In this document: piece by piece, positions 14,862 through 22,859 of the stretch
Numbering within the stretch: position 1 is the stretch's first letter
Layout of the letters: every line of letters starts with the position of its first letter
Assembly: GCA_965203855.1 (NCBI GenBank)
Contig: CBDBDN010000008.1
Location: 496,001 to 560,000 of the forward strand
Direction of reading: 5' to 3'
DNA from: Bin87 sp965203855
Lineage (GTDB): Bacteria > Chloroflexota > Dehalococcoidia > Lucifugimonadales > UBA3495
DNA: 64,000 nucleotides
Made by a program: the position numbers and the translations under genes
Notes under the pieces: model-generated
What the model saw: only the letters and a program-made list of their open reading frames with translations
Told to the model about the DNA's origin: nothing
Databases searched by the model: none

Positions 14862-15707
14862 ATGGATAATTTTACCGACCGACTGCGCGCTGCTTGCGAC
14901 GCCGTCCGCAGCCTGGTCTGCGTCGGGCTGGACGCCAATCCGGCGGCGATGCCGGTGGCCGACGCCGCCGAATTCAACCGGGCTATTGTGGACGCTACCG
15001 CCGACCTGGTATGCGCCTACAAGCCCAACCTGGCGTTCTACGAAGCGATGGGTATGGACGGAATGCGCGCGCTGGAAACCACTATCGCCCATATCCGCAA
15101 AGCGGCGCCCCATGCCATCATCATCGGCGACTGCAAGCGGGGCGACATCGGCAGCACGGCGACGGCTTACGCGCAGGCAATGTTTGAGGTGTGGGGCTTT
15201 GACGCCGTAACGCTCAACCCTTGGGGCGGGATGGACACGCTGTCGCCATGGCTGGACAATCCCCGGCGCGGCGGGTTTGTCTGGTGCCGCGGCTCCAACC
15301 CCGGCTCTGCCGACTTGCAGGACTTGAAAGTCGGCAATGACGCCGGCGGCGCCGAGCCTATCTATTTGCATCTGGCGCGCCGGGCGCAATTCGGTTTCAA
15401 CAAGGGCAACCTGGGCCTGGTAGTAGGCGCTACCGTGCCGGAGCAGCTGGCCGCCGTCCGTCAAGTCTGCCCCAATCTGCCGCTGCTGATTCCCGGCGTT
15501 GGCGCCCAGGGCGGCGACCTGGAGGCTACCGTCCGCAGCGGCGTGGACGCGCAAGGCCGTCTCGCCATCATCAACTCGTCGCGGGGCATCATCTACGCAT
15601 CGTCCGGGCCGGATTACGCCGCCGCCGCCCGTCGCGCCGCCGCCGATTTGCGCGACCGGATTAACGCTACGCTGGACGCTATGGGGCTGGGATGGCCGTC
15701 GCAATAA
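14862..15707 (+). CDS. pyrF: orotidine 5'-phosphate decarboxylase (type 2)
   Basis: Decarboxylates OMP to UMP, the last step of de novo pyrimidine synthesis. The 281-residue protein shows the family core: VCVGLDANP near the N-terminus, YKPNLAFYE, and the catalytic DxKxxDI motif as GDCKRGDIGSTA. LLIPGVGAQGGD and the phosphate-gripping INSSRGIIYAS follow near the C-terminus. The length and the inserted segments (RGSNPGSADLQ) fit the longer group-2 enzymes of Chloroflexota and actinobacteria. It overlaps the following DUF951 gene by 16 bases, so the two are translated from one message. The start at ATG 14862 follows GAGGAGG about 20 bases upstream, which is rather far. Confidence 0.95.
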   Translation: MDNFTDRLRAACDAVRSLVCVGLDANPAAMPVADAAEFNRAIVDATADLVCAYKPNLAFYEAMGMDGMRALETTIAHIRKAAPHAIIIGDCKRGDIGSTATAYAQAMFEVWGFDAVTLNPWGGMDTLSPWLDNPRRGGFVWCRGSNPGSADLQDLKVGNDAGGAEPIYLHLARRAQFGFNKGNLGLVVGATVPEQLAAVRQVCPNLPLLIPGVGAQGGDLEATVRSGVDAQGRLAIINSSRGIIYASSGPDYAAAARRAAADLRDRINATLDAMGLGWPSQ

Positions 15708-15964
15708 AGGCTGCCGACCTGCAACCGGGCGATTTCGTGCGTCTGAAAAAGGCGCATCCCTGCGGCGGCCGGCTGTGGCGGGTCAACCGCATCGGCGCCG
15801 ATGTCGGGCTGCGCTGCCAAACCTGCGAACATTACACTATGATCCCCCGCTTTCGCATTGAGCGCCGCATCCGTGAGGTTATACGCCCGGATGCGGACGC
15901 CGACGCAGCATCATTATCCAACGCTGTCAACGCCAGCGCCAACGCCGAGCAGCCCGCCCCGTGA
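15692..15964 (+). CDS. DUF951 domain-containing protein
   Basis: A 90-residue basic protein. The first 65 residues match the small DUF951 family: LQPGDFVRLKKAHPCGG, RVNRIGADVGLRC, the CxxC pair (CQTCEH) and MIPRFRIERRIR. The fold is presumably a small beta-barrel with nucleic-acid-binding potential, but its role is unknown. The last 25 residues are low-complexity (Ala/Asn/Asp) and family-atypical. It overlaps pyrF at its start and the MFS gene at its stop (GTGA overlap at 15961-15964), a tightly coupled three-gene operon. Confidence 0.88.
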   Translation: MAVAIKAADLQPGDFVRLKKAHPCGGRLWRVNRIGADVGLRCQTCEHYTMIPRFRIERRIREVIRPDADADAASLSNAVNASANAEQPAP

Positions 15965-17241
15965 TACGCCGCAACGCCGCCGTCCTGCGCGGACGCTATC
16001 GGGGCGTATCGCTGCTCTGCATCGTTGTGATGCTGAACAGCTTCGGGATGGGCGCTATTGCGCCGGTGCTGCCCCTCTTTCTGGAACGGGAATACGGCGT
16101 AACCGCCGCCGAAGTCGGCATCGCCGTCGGCTTGTTCGGCTTCGGACGGCTCGTTACCAGCCTGCCCGCCGGCTATCTGGCACAGCGCTGGGGACGGCGC
16201 AATGTCTTGAGCCTGGGCGCCGCCATCAATGTGCTGGGCGCCGCGATGGTGTCCGTGTCTTTCAGCTATGCCTGGCTGACGGGATGGCGGTTCGTATCAG
16301 GGTTTGGCGGCAGCATCTTTCTGACGGTAGCGACCATTTATCTGCGCGACGAGGCCACGCCGGAAACGCGGGGACGGCTGTTAAGCCTGCAAGAGTTGAG
16401 CATTCTGGCCGGGCAGACGCTGGGGCCGCTGCTGGGCGGCTATCTGGGCAACATATTCGGGCTGCGGATACCGCTGTTCGCCCAGGCCATACTAATGGCG
16501 GCGTCGCTGGCCGTAATCCTGCTGGCGCTGCCCGAATCCCGATGGCGCGAGGAAGCGGAAAGCCGGCGCCGGGCGGCGCGTCCGGCCGGCGCCGGTTCCG
16601 GCGGCGCAGCGGGAGCCGGCCCGGCAGCAGCGTCCGGCCGGCAGCGGGGCGCTATGGCCCGGCTGTTGTTCAGCCCGGCTTTTATCTTTGTCGGTATGTT
16701 TGCCCTGATGATTGTGGCGAACCGCCAGGGCGCGCGGTTCAGCGTAATGCCGCTGTACGGTCGGACGAAGGGCTTTGGCCCGGATGCATTGGGGTTGTGG
16801 ATCAGCATTACGCATTTCCCGCAGTTTTTCACTACGCTGGCGTCCGGCTATCTGTCTGACCGCTTCGGACGCAAGACGCCCATACTGCCGTCCATCATAT
16901 TGCTGTGCTTGGGAATTGCGGCGTTCATCTGGGCGGGCAGTATGTGGCAGCTGCTGTTGTCGGGCGTGCTGCTGGGGATGGGCGAGGGGCTGGGCAGTCC
17001 GGCCGGCACCGTCTTTTTCGCCGACATCGCCCCGCCGGGCATGGAGGGCGTAACCATCGGGCTGCTGCGTACTTTCGGCGGCGTTGGCACCATTGCCGGC
17101 GCGCTGGTACTGGGCGCCATCGCCGACTACGCCAGCTTCCCCTGGGCGTTGGGCATCGATGCGGCGATACTGGCGGCGTCGGGCATCGGCGTACTGATTT
17201 TCGTCCGGGAAACTTACCGCCGGCGGGCCGCCGCCGCGTAG
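15961..17241 (+). CDS. MFS transporter
   Basis: A 426-residue inner-membrane protein with about 12 hydrophobic helices in two halves separated by a charged, Ala/Gly-rich cytoplasmic loop (about residues 195-225). Major facilitator signatures are visible: the loop 2-3 motif as GYLAQRWGRRNV, its repeat in the second half as GYLSDRFGRKTP, and the helix-5-like PLLGGYLGNIFG. The GTG start at 15961 overlaps the stop codon of the DUF951 gene, so translation is coupled. The layout is typical of drug or metabolite exporters; the substrate is unknown, and the link with pyrF need not be functional. Confidence 0.9.
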   Translation: MIRRNAAVLRGRYRGVSLLCIVVMLNSFGMGAIAPVLPLFLEREYGVTAAEVGIAVGLFGFGRLVTSLPAGYLAQRWGRRNVLSLGAAINVLGAAMVSVSFSYAWLTGWRFVSGFGGSIFLTVATIYLRDEATPETRGRLLSLQELSILAGQTLGPLLGGYLGNIFGLRIPLFAQAILMAASLAVILLALPESRWREEAESRRRAARPAGAGSGGAAGAGPAAASGRQRGAMARLLFSPAFIFVGMFALMIVANRQGARFSVMPLYGRTKGFGPDALGLWISITHFPQFFTTLASGYLSDRFGRKTPILPSIILLCLGIAAFIWAGSMWQLLLSGVLLGMGEGLGSPAGTVFFADIAPPGMEGVTIGLLRTFGGVGTIAGALVLGAIADYASFPWALGIDAAILAASGIGVLIFVRETYRRRAAAA

Positions 17242-17307
17242 CCTAGCCTTGCATCTACTATCTCCCGCCTAACAGTTCCCGGTTAGCCGGCAGGGCTACC
17301 CAACGAT

Positions 17308-17332
17308 TATAATGGCCGCGCTAGGCTATAAT
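17308..17332 (+). promoter_or_regulatory. two TATAAT -10-like boxes upstream of a Uma2 gene
   Basis: TATAAT occurs at 17308-17313 and again at 17327-17332 (GGCTATAATACTC), 33-52 bases before the Uma2 start at 17365. Neither has a good -35, but the second sits in the GCTATAAT context seen before other genes of this window. Confidence 0.45.
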
Positions 17333-17364
17333 ACTCACTCACTTGCTTGCTGCGAGGTTGCGCT

Positions 17365-18180
17365 ATGACTACCGCACGGACGCTTGCGCCGCCGGCCCCG
17401 TCTCTGACAGCGGCTCCGGCAGTGCCGGCCCGACGACCATATCTCTACGATGCTTTCCCGGAATTTCCGCCCAGGGATGATATGCAGAACGCGCTTTATC
17501 TGGACGACCCGGCGCATCAGGCCGCCCTGCGTCGGCATTTCGGCGCGCCGGACACTACCGTCGTCATCGGCGAAGTCCCGGTCGGCTGGCGCCGCGACCA
17601 GCGAGAGGGGATCCGCGTCCCCGACCTGCTCATCGCTTTCAATGTTGACCGCGCCGTCATCGTCGCCGAAAAGGGGTACGCAATTGAGTACCACGGCAAG
17701 CCGCCGGATTTCGTTCTGGAAATCGCTTCCGACAAAACCGCGCGCCGGGATGAAGTCCGCAAGCGCCGGGACTACGCCGAATATGGCGTAACCGAATACT
17801 GGCGTTTTGATCACGAGTGGGGGCAGAACTACGCCGCCGGGCTGTCCGGCGACCGCCTGGACGCCGCCATTGACGGCAACGCATATCAGCCCATCACGAT
17901 TCACCGGGCGGACGAGAACCGATACTGGGGCCACAGCATTACGCTGAACCTGGATGTCTGCTGGGAATACGGGGAACTGCGCTGGTATGACCCCGTCGCC
18001 CAACGCTATCTGCCTACTTTTGACGAGGCGTATGATGAACGCGAGCGGGAACGCGCCCGGCGTATCGCTGTCGAGGATGCCTACGATGCCGCAGTGGATG
18101 ATCTTGACGCAGCCCGGGCGCGCATCCTAGAACTGGAAGCCCAGCTCAGGGAACGTCCGGCAGCGGACGCCGCTCCTTGA
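17365..18180 (+). CDS. Uma2 family endonuclease
   Basis: A 271-residue protein with the Uma2 (DUF820) PD-(D/E)XK nuclease-like fold. The core reads RVPDLLIAFNVD, PPDFVLEIASDKTARRDEVRKRRDYAEYGVTEYWRFD. The Asp of VPDLL, the Glu of LEIAS and the downstream Lys/Asp-rich helix correspond to the active-site positions. A C-terminal helix (about 215-265) is charged and probably coiled. ATG 17365 is preferred because GAGG lies about ten bases upstream; the frame opens earlier at 17347. Family function is unproven; members are very numerous in Chloroflexota and cyanobacteria. Its 3' end overlaps the convergent MFS gene by 35 bases. Confidence 0.86.
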   Translation: MTTARTLAPPAPSLTAAPAVPARRPYLYDAFPEFPPRDDMQNALYLDDPAHQAALRRHFGAPDTTVVIGEVPVGWRRDQREGIRVPDLLIAFNVDRAVIVAEKGYAIEYHGKPPDFVLEIASDKTARRDEVRKRRDYAEYGVTEYWRFDHEWGQNYAAGLSGDRLDAAIDGNAYQPITIHRADENRYWGHSITLNLDVCWEYGELRWYDPVAQRYLPTFDEAYDERERERARRIAVEDAYDAAVDDLDAARARILELEAQLRERPAADAAP

Positions 18181-19468
18181 CTTTGAGCAACAGCAATCCG
18201 CCGATTACGAACAGCAGCGCGCTGGCTCCCAGCAGCGCCGTGTAGCCGTAGCCGGGGCCGAACCATACCGTTACCAGATCCGGCAGCGGGCCGATGCCTT
18301 TCGCGCAAGCCGCTCCAATCAGCGTACCCAGGTTGACTATCCCCATATGCTGCGCTTCCCGCCCCGGCGTGGACAAGTCGTTGGCGATGGCCCAATGCAC
18401 GGTGAGGATGACGCCTACGGCGCCGCCGATGACGCTGCCCACCAGCACCGCCAGCAGGTAAGTATTGACCCACATCATCGCTGCGGTGCCGGCAACTGCA
18501 ACGGCTACGCCCACCGTCAGCACCGGCTTGCGTCCAATGTGGTCGGACAGCCAGCCGGCGGGGTAGGTAGTCAGCGTCAGCATCCCCCCCACTCCGATGA
18601 TGGCCACGCCCAGAGCCTGGGCCGGGTTGTCCACTCCAACTTTGTCGCGCAGGAAAAAGAGGCCGTAAGTGGTAAAGATGACCACCGCCGCCAGAAATGC
18701 GATGCGCGACAGCACAAACCAGGGCAGGTTAGGATGCAGCCGCGCCATATCGGTGGATTCGGGAAAGGCCATGCTGGCGCGATGGAACGCCGCCACCGCG
18801 GCGCCCCCGGCGTCATGCATTCGCTTGAAAACGGTCATGGAGCTGATGCCGGCGGTTAGCACGATTATGCCGGCGAACATCCCCAGCGTAGCCCACAGCC
18901 ACCATACATCGTCCGGGCGGGCATAATGCCCCACCAGCAGGCCGGCTACGAACAGGACGCTGGCGCCGCCCGCCGCCTCCAGCAGCGTCTTGATGGATGA
19001 CGCAACTCCCATCCGGCTGGCCGGCACCAGGTCACGGATGCTGGCTAGATAGGGCGAATAGGCGATGCCCGAATTGGTCTGTATGAATACCCAGATGACC
19101 AGCAGGCTGGCGTAGTTCAGCGGCGTCGCCAGCGCGGCCAGTCCCATCGGAATGCAGATGCACGCCCAAATCATATAGGGCAGGCGGCGTCCGATGCGGG
19201 TATGCGTGCGGTCGCTGGCCCACCCTACCGGAACCTGCGCCATTGCCGCCGCCAGCAGCCCGGCCAGCCCGATGAGGCCCAGTAGCGTGTTCTTGGCGGC
19301 GGCCGGCGCTACTTCCAGCACCAGCACCGGAATAACTACCGTATCCATTGCCAGGATAAAGCCGGCCAGCCCAAAGCTGTAAGCGTTGAGCCGCACCAGC
19401 GCCAGCTTGCCCCAGCGGCCGGCAGCCGGCGCCGTGACTGCGGTCATTTGAGAAGTGTCTGCATTCAT
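18146..19468 (-). CDS. MFS transporter
   Basis: A 440-residue membrane protein with about 12 helices. Motifs include VPVGWASDRTHTRIGRRLPYM after helix 2, a form seen in sugar/cation-type and PUCC-like MFS members, and GWLSDHIGRKPVL in the second half. A central cytoplasmic loop (about 220-255) is polar. It is not closely similar to the MFS protein encoded at 15961. ATG 19468 is the first start after a clear gap; no strong ribosome binding site is visible. It converges on the Uma2 gene, so the overlap is tail to tail. Substrate unknown. Confidence 0.88.
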   Translation of the reverse strand: MNADTSQMTAVTAPAAGRWGKLALVRLNAYSFGLAGFILAMDTVVIPVLVLEVAPAAAKNTLLGLIGLAGLLAAAMAQVPVGWASDRTHTRIGRRLPYMIWACICIPMGLAALATPLNYASLLVIWVFIQTNSGIAYSPYLASIRDLVPASRMGVASSIKTLLEAAGGASVLFVAGLLVGHYARPDDVWWLWATLGMFAGIIVLTAGISSMTVFKRMHDAGGAAVAAFHRASMAFPESTDMARLHPNLPWFVLSRIAFLAAVVIFTTYGLFFLRDKVGVDNPAQALGVAIIGVGGMLTLTTYPAGWLSDHIGRKPVLTVGVAVAVAGTAAMMWVNTYLLAVLVGSVIGGAVGVILTVHWAIANDLSTPGREAQHMGIVNLGTLIGAACAKGIGPLPDLVTVWFGPGYGYTALLGASALLFVIGGLLLLKVKERRPLPDVP

Positions 19469-19581
19469 AGTGGCCGTATGAAACCGGACAATCGGCGCTA
19501 GAGTATATGCTAGAATGCCCCATCCCGGCTATGGGCCGGCGGACCTCGGCAGCGTTTCCAATTAGCAGGTAGTTTAGTTTT

Positions 19582-19740
19582 CCGTCATACCGATCCCCCG
19601 AAACCGTCATTCCGAATCCCCCAACCGTCATACCGAATCCCCCGAAACCGTCATTCCGACCCCTCCCCAACCGTCATTCCGGCGCAAGCCGGAATCCATC
19701 AGCGGGCGTAGATTCCGGCTTGCGCTGGAATGACGGATCC
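19582..19740. repeat. intergenic array of ACCGTCATTCCG repeats and REP-like palindromes
   Basis: The 348-base gap between the divergent MFS and binding-protein genes is mostly repeat. Five CCGTCAT(T/A)CCG units (19582-19681) are spaced 19-30 bases apart by C-rich or CGAATCCCCC spacers. Then come two REP-like palindromes in opposite orientation (19671-19697 and 19711-19736), which together could form a long hairpin. The remainder (19469-19581 and 19741-19816) shows no gene. Confidence 0.75.
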
Positions 19741-19816
19741 ATACCCGAACCACCAAAAAGAAACGCTATCCCCTCCACCCAAGGAGCGGGGAATCGTATT
19801 GTAAGGAGCGACAGCC

Positions 19817-20791
19817 TTGCGGATTTGCTCGCTTTTGCCCAGCGGTACGGAAATCGCGTTTGCCCTCGGCTTGGGCGAGCGCATCATCGGCGTTACCGAT
19901 TTGTGCGACTACCCGCCGGACGCCGCCGGCAAACGCATCGTATGCCGCAGCCGCATTGACCCGTCCACCATGTCCAGCGACGAGGTGGAGGCGGAGATGC
20001 GGCGCATCCTGGAGGCCGGCGAAAGCCCCTATTATCTGGACACGGAATGGCTGCGGCAGGCGGCGCCGGATGTCGTGCTGACGCAGGATTTATGCTATTT
20101 CTGCGAAGTGGACGCCGGCACAGTGCAGCGCGCCGTGGCGCCAATCCCCCTGCCGCCCCGCGTCCTCAATCTCAACCCGCGCACATTAGACGAGATACTG
20201 GACAGCTTTCTGGCAGTAGGGCGCGCCTGCCGCGCGTTGGGCGCCGCCGTCGCTTTGTCGGACCGCCTGCGGATGCGGATTGACGCCGTACAGGACAAGG
20301 TTCGGGGCGCAGCGCGGCGTCCGGCGGTGTTTTCGCTGGAGGGTGTCAACCCGCTGGTGATTGGCGGGCATTGGATCACCGACATCCTGCTGACGGCCGG
20401 CGGGCGGCTGCCGGCGCAGTTCACGCCGGGCTGCGCCGCCGCGCGCATTGACTGGAACGCAGTAATCGCCGCCGCCCCGGAAAAGCTGTTCGTCGATTTA
20501 TGCTCGTCCGACCTGGAACGGGGGCGGCGCGAAATACCCTGGCTGGCGGCGCAGCCCGGCTGGTCGGAACTGCCGGCCGTGCGCGCTGGCGAAGTCTATC
20601 TGATTGACCACAGCACATTAAGCCGGCCCGGCCCGCGCGTCGTGGACGGCCTGGAAGCCATCGCCCAGCTCACGCATCCCGGCCTTTTCAGCGACCATAT
20701 TCCGCCGGGTATGGTTCAGAAGCTGGACGCCGGCCCAGCCGCCCGCTTGCCGGCGCAACGCATCGGCGCAGCATTCCGCCCCTGGCCCTAA
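19817..20791 (+). CDS. cobalamin-binding-type periplasmic-binding-protein fold protein (TroA/BtuF-like)
   Basis: A 324-residue protein starting at TTG 19817, with AAGGAG eight bases upstream. The N-terminus MRICSLLPSGTEIAFALGLG and the following GVTDLCDYPPDA are typical of the BtuF/TroA helical-backbone class. So are SLEGVNPLVIGGHWITDIL and PGPRVVDGLEAIAQL near the C-terminus. There is no signal peptide or lipobox, so the protein is probably cytoplasmic. Such solo soluble members occur in many bacteria and are usually annotated cobalamin-binding, without proof. No ABC permease or ATPase gene is adjacent. Ligand unknown. Confidence 0.85.
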   Translation: MRICSLLPSGTEIAFALGLGERIIGVTDLCDYPPDAAGKRIVCRSRIDPSTMSSDEVEAEMRRILEAGESPYYLDTEWLRQAAPDVVLTQDLCYFCEVDAGTVQRAVAPIPLPPRVLNLNPRTLDEILDSFLAVGRACRALGAAVALSDRLRMRIDAVQDKVRGAARRPAVFSLEGVNPLVIGGHWITDILLTAGGRLPAQFTPGCAAARIDWNAVIAAAPEKLFVDLCSSDLERGRREIPWLAAQPGWSELPAVRAGEVYLIDHSTLSRPGPRVVDGLEAIAQLTHPGLFSDHIPPGMVQKLDAGPAARLPAQRIGAAFRPWP

Positions 20792-20942
20792 CCCCATCCT
20801 TATCACTCTGATAGATATGGAATAGCCTTGACGCAGCGACGCAGAGGGATAGAGAGGGGCGGCGGCCGGCGTTTTGGGTTATACTGCGGCCTGTCCGCAT
20901 CGGATTGGACTGTACGGATTGAGTTGAAATTGGGAGGACGCT

Positions 20943-22715
20943 ATGGCAATCGGCATCAACAGCTACCGGCCTCTGGTGGGCGGAACTACCCATATGGTCA
21001 GCACCGGGCATTATCTGGCCACGGCGGCGGGCTACCGCATCCTGGAGCAAGGCGGCAACGCCATTGACGCCGGCGTCGCCGCCGGCATCGTCATCAATGT
21101 TACCCTGCCCCAGTACACCAGCTTCGGCGGCGTGGCGCCAATCATCATTCACCACGCCGCCAGCGGCGATACCCGGGAAATCAGCGGGCTGGGACGCTGG
21201 CCGGCCGAAGCGTCTATTGACTACTTTCTGCGGGAACAGGACGGGGATTTGCCCCACGGCGTGATGCGGACGGTTACGCCGGCCGCGCCCGACGCCTGGC
21301 TCACCGCCCTGGAACGCTACGGCACAATGTCCTTTGAGCAGGTAGTTGCGCCGGCGCTGGAACTGGCCGCCGGCGGCTTTCCCATTCCGGCAACCCTGCA
21401 CCGCGCCCTATCCAGCAGCGGCGACAACATCATCCTGGACGAAGGCGACCGCAGCGGGTGGGCCAGCACCATGGCGATTTTCTATCCCGGCGGCCAGCCG
21501 CTGGGCATCGGCGATCTGCTGGTGCAGTCCGACTTGGCGCGCACTTTCCGGCGTATGGTTGACGCCGAGCGCGCCGCCGCCGGGCCAAGCCGCGAAGCCG
21601 GCATCCGGGCCGCGCGGGATTTGTTCTACCGGGGCGACATCGCCGCCGAAATGGTGGACTTCATCCGCAGCCAGGGCGGTTGGCTCTCTATGGACGACCT
21701 GGCCGGCTTTGCGGTAGGCGTGGACACTCCGCCGTCCATTGACTACCGCAGCGCGGGCTGCGCCGGGCCGCATATTGAAGTGTACGCCTGCGGCCCCTGG
21801 TGCCAGGGTCCGATGAACCTGCACGCCCTGCGTATTCTGGAGGGCTGCGACTTGGCGGCAATGGGGCATAACTCCGCGGATTACATCCATACCGTGCTGG
21901 AAGCGCTGAAACTGGCTTTTGCCGACCGCCACGCCTACTACGGCGACCCGGACTTTGTGGATGTGCCGATGGCAGGGCTGCTGTCGCGGGAATACGCTGA
22001 TGCGCGCCGGCAGGAAATTGACTTGCGCCGCGCCTGCCCGGAAATGCCCGACGCCGGAGACCCATGGGCATACCAGGCCGGCAGCGGCCCGGCCGCCGCC
22101 AAGCCCGATGCGATGGCCGGGCCGCTGGCCGCCGATACTTCGTACATCTGCGCCGTTGACCGCTGGGGCAATGCGTTTTCGGCCACGCCCAGCGACGGGT
22201 TCGGCGGCGCGCCCATCGTGCCGGGCCTCGGCTTTATGGCGTCGGCGCGCGGCGCGCAAAGCTGGCTGGACGCCGGCCATCCCAGCAGCCTGGCGCCCGG
22301 CAAGCGGCCCCGGCTCACGCCCAACCCGGCAATGGCGTTCCGCGACGGACGCCCCTGGCTCCCCTTCGGCACCCCCGGCGGCGATGTGCAGCCCCAGTCA
22401 ATGACGCAGCTGTTCCTCAATGTCGCCGAATTCGGTATGGATGTGCAGCAGGCCATTGAAATGCCGCGCGCCTCTACCTGGAGCTTCCCGAACTCGTTCT
22501 GGCCCCACGCCTACCGTCCCGGACTGGTCGGCGTGGAATCCCGCATTGAGCCGGCGGTAGTGGACGAGCTGCGCCGGCGCGGCCACAATGTGGATGTGTG
22601 GAACGAATGGACGCCGCGCATGGGTTCGCTGTGCGCCATTGAAATTGACCGGGAACGGGGTACGCTGTACGGCGGGGCCGATCTGCGCCGCGACGGCTAC
22701 GCTATGGGGCGATAG
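20943..22715 (+). CDS. gamma-glutamyltransferase family protein
   Basis: A 590-residue N-terminal-nucleophile hydrolase of the gamma-glutamyltranspeptidase family. ATG 20943 has GGAGG seven bases upstream. The N-terminal part shows ATAAGYRILEQGGNAIDAGVAA, TSFGGVAPI and MRTVTPAAPDAW. The autoprocessing site and nucleophile are the Thr of ADTSYICAVDRWGNAFS (about residue 400). Downstream are GLGFMASARG and GTPGGDVQPQSMTQL, which align with the glycine motif near the active site. There is no signal peptide, unlike glutathione-degrading GGTs, so an intracellular amide or gamma-glutamyl substrate is more likely (inference). No partner gene indicates the pathway. Confidence 0.92.
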   Translation: MAIGINSYRPLVGGTTHMVSTGHYLATAAGYRILEQGGNAIDAGVAAGIVINVTLPQYTSFGGVAPIIIHHAASGDTREISGLGRWPAEASIDYFLREQDGDLPHGVMRTVTPAAPDAWLTALERYGTMSFEQVVAPALELAAGGFPIPATLHRALSSSGDNIILDEGDRSGWASTMAIFYPGGQPLGIGDLLVQSDLARTFRRMVDAERAAAGPSREAGIRAARDLFYRGDIAAEMVDFIRSQGGWLSMDDLAGFAVGVDTPPSIDYRSAGCAGPHIEVYACGPWCQGPMNLHALRILEGCDLAAMGHNSADYIHTVLEALKLAFADRHAYYGDPDFVDVPMAGLLSREYADARRQEIDLRRACPEMPDAGDPWAYQAGSGPAAAKPDAMAGPLAADTSYICAVDRWGNAFSATPSDGFGGAPIVPGLGFMASARGAQSWLDAGHPSSLAPGKRPRLTPNPAMAFRDGRPWLPFGTPGGDVQPQSMTQLFLNVAEFGMDVQQAIEMPRASTWSFPNSFWPHAYRPGLVGVESRIEPAVVDELRRRGHNVDVWNEWTPRMGSLCAIEIDRERGTLYGGADLRRDGYAMGR

Positions 22716-22859
22716 CGCCGCCGTCCGCCGGCATTCGCCCCGGGCCCCCGTGCGGGGCATCCGCCGGGCCGCATCTATCCCCCGCATCAGTCCCAGTAAA
22801 GACGCTGCTGCACCGCATCACCGCAGCGCATTCGGGTAACGCCGCCGCCGAGTTTGGCA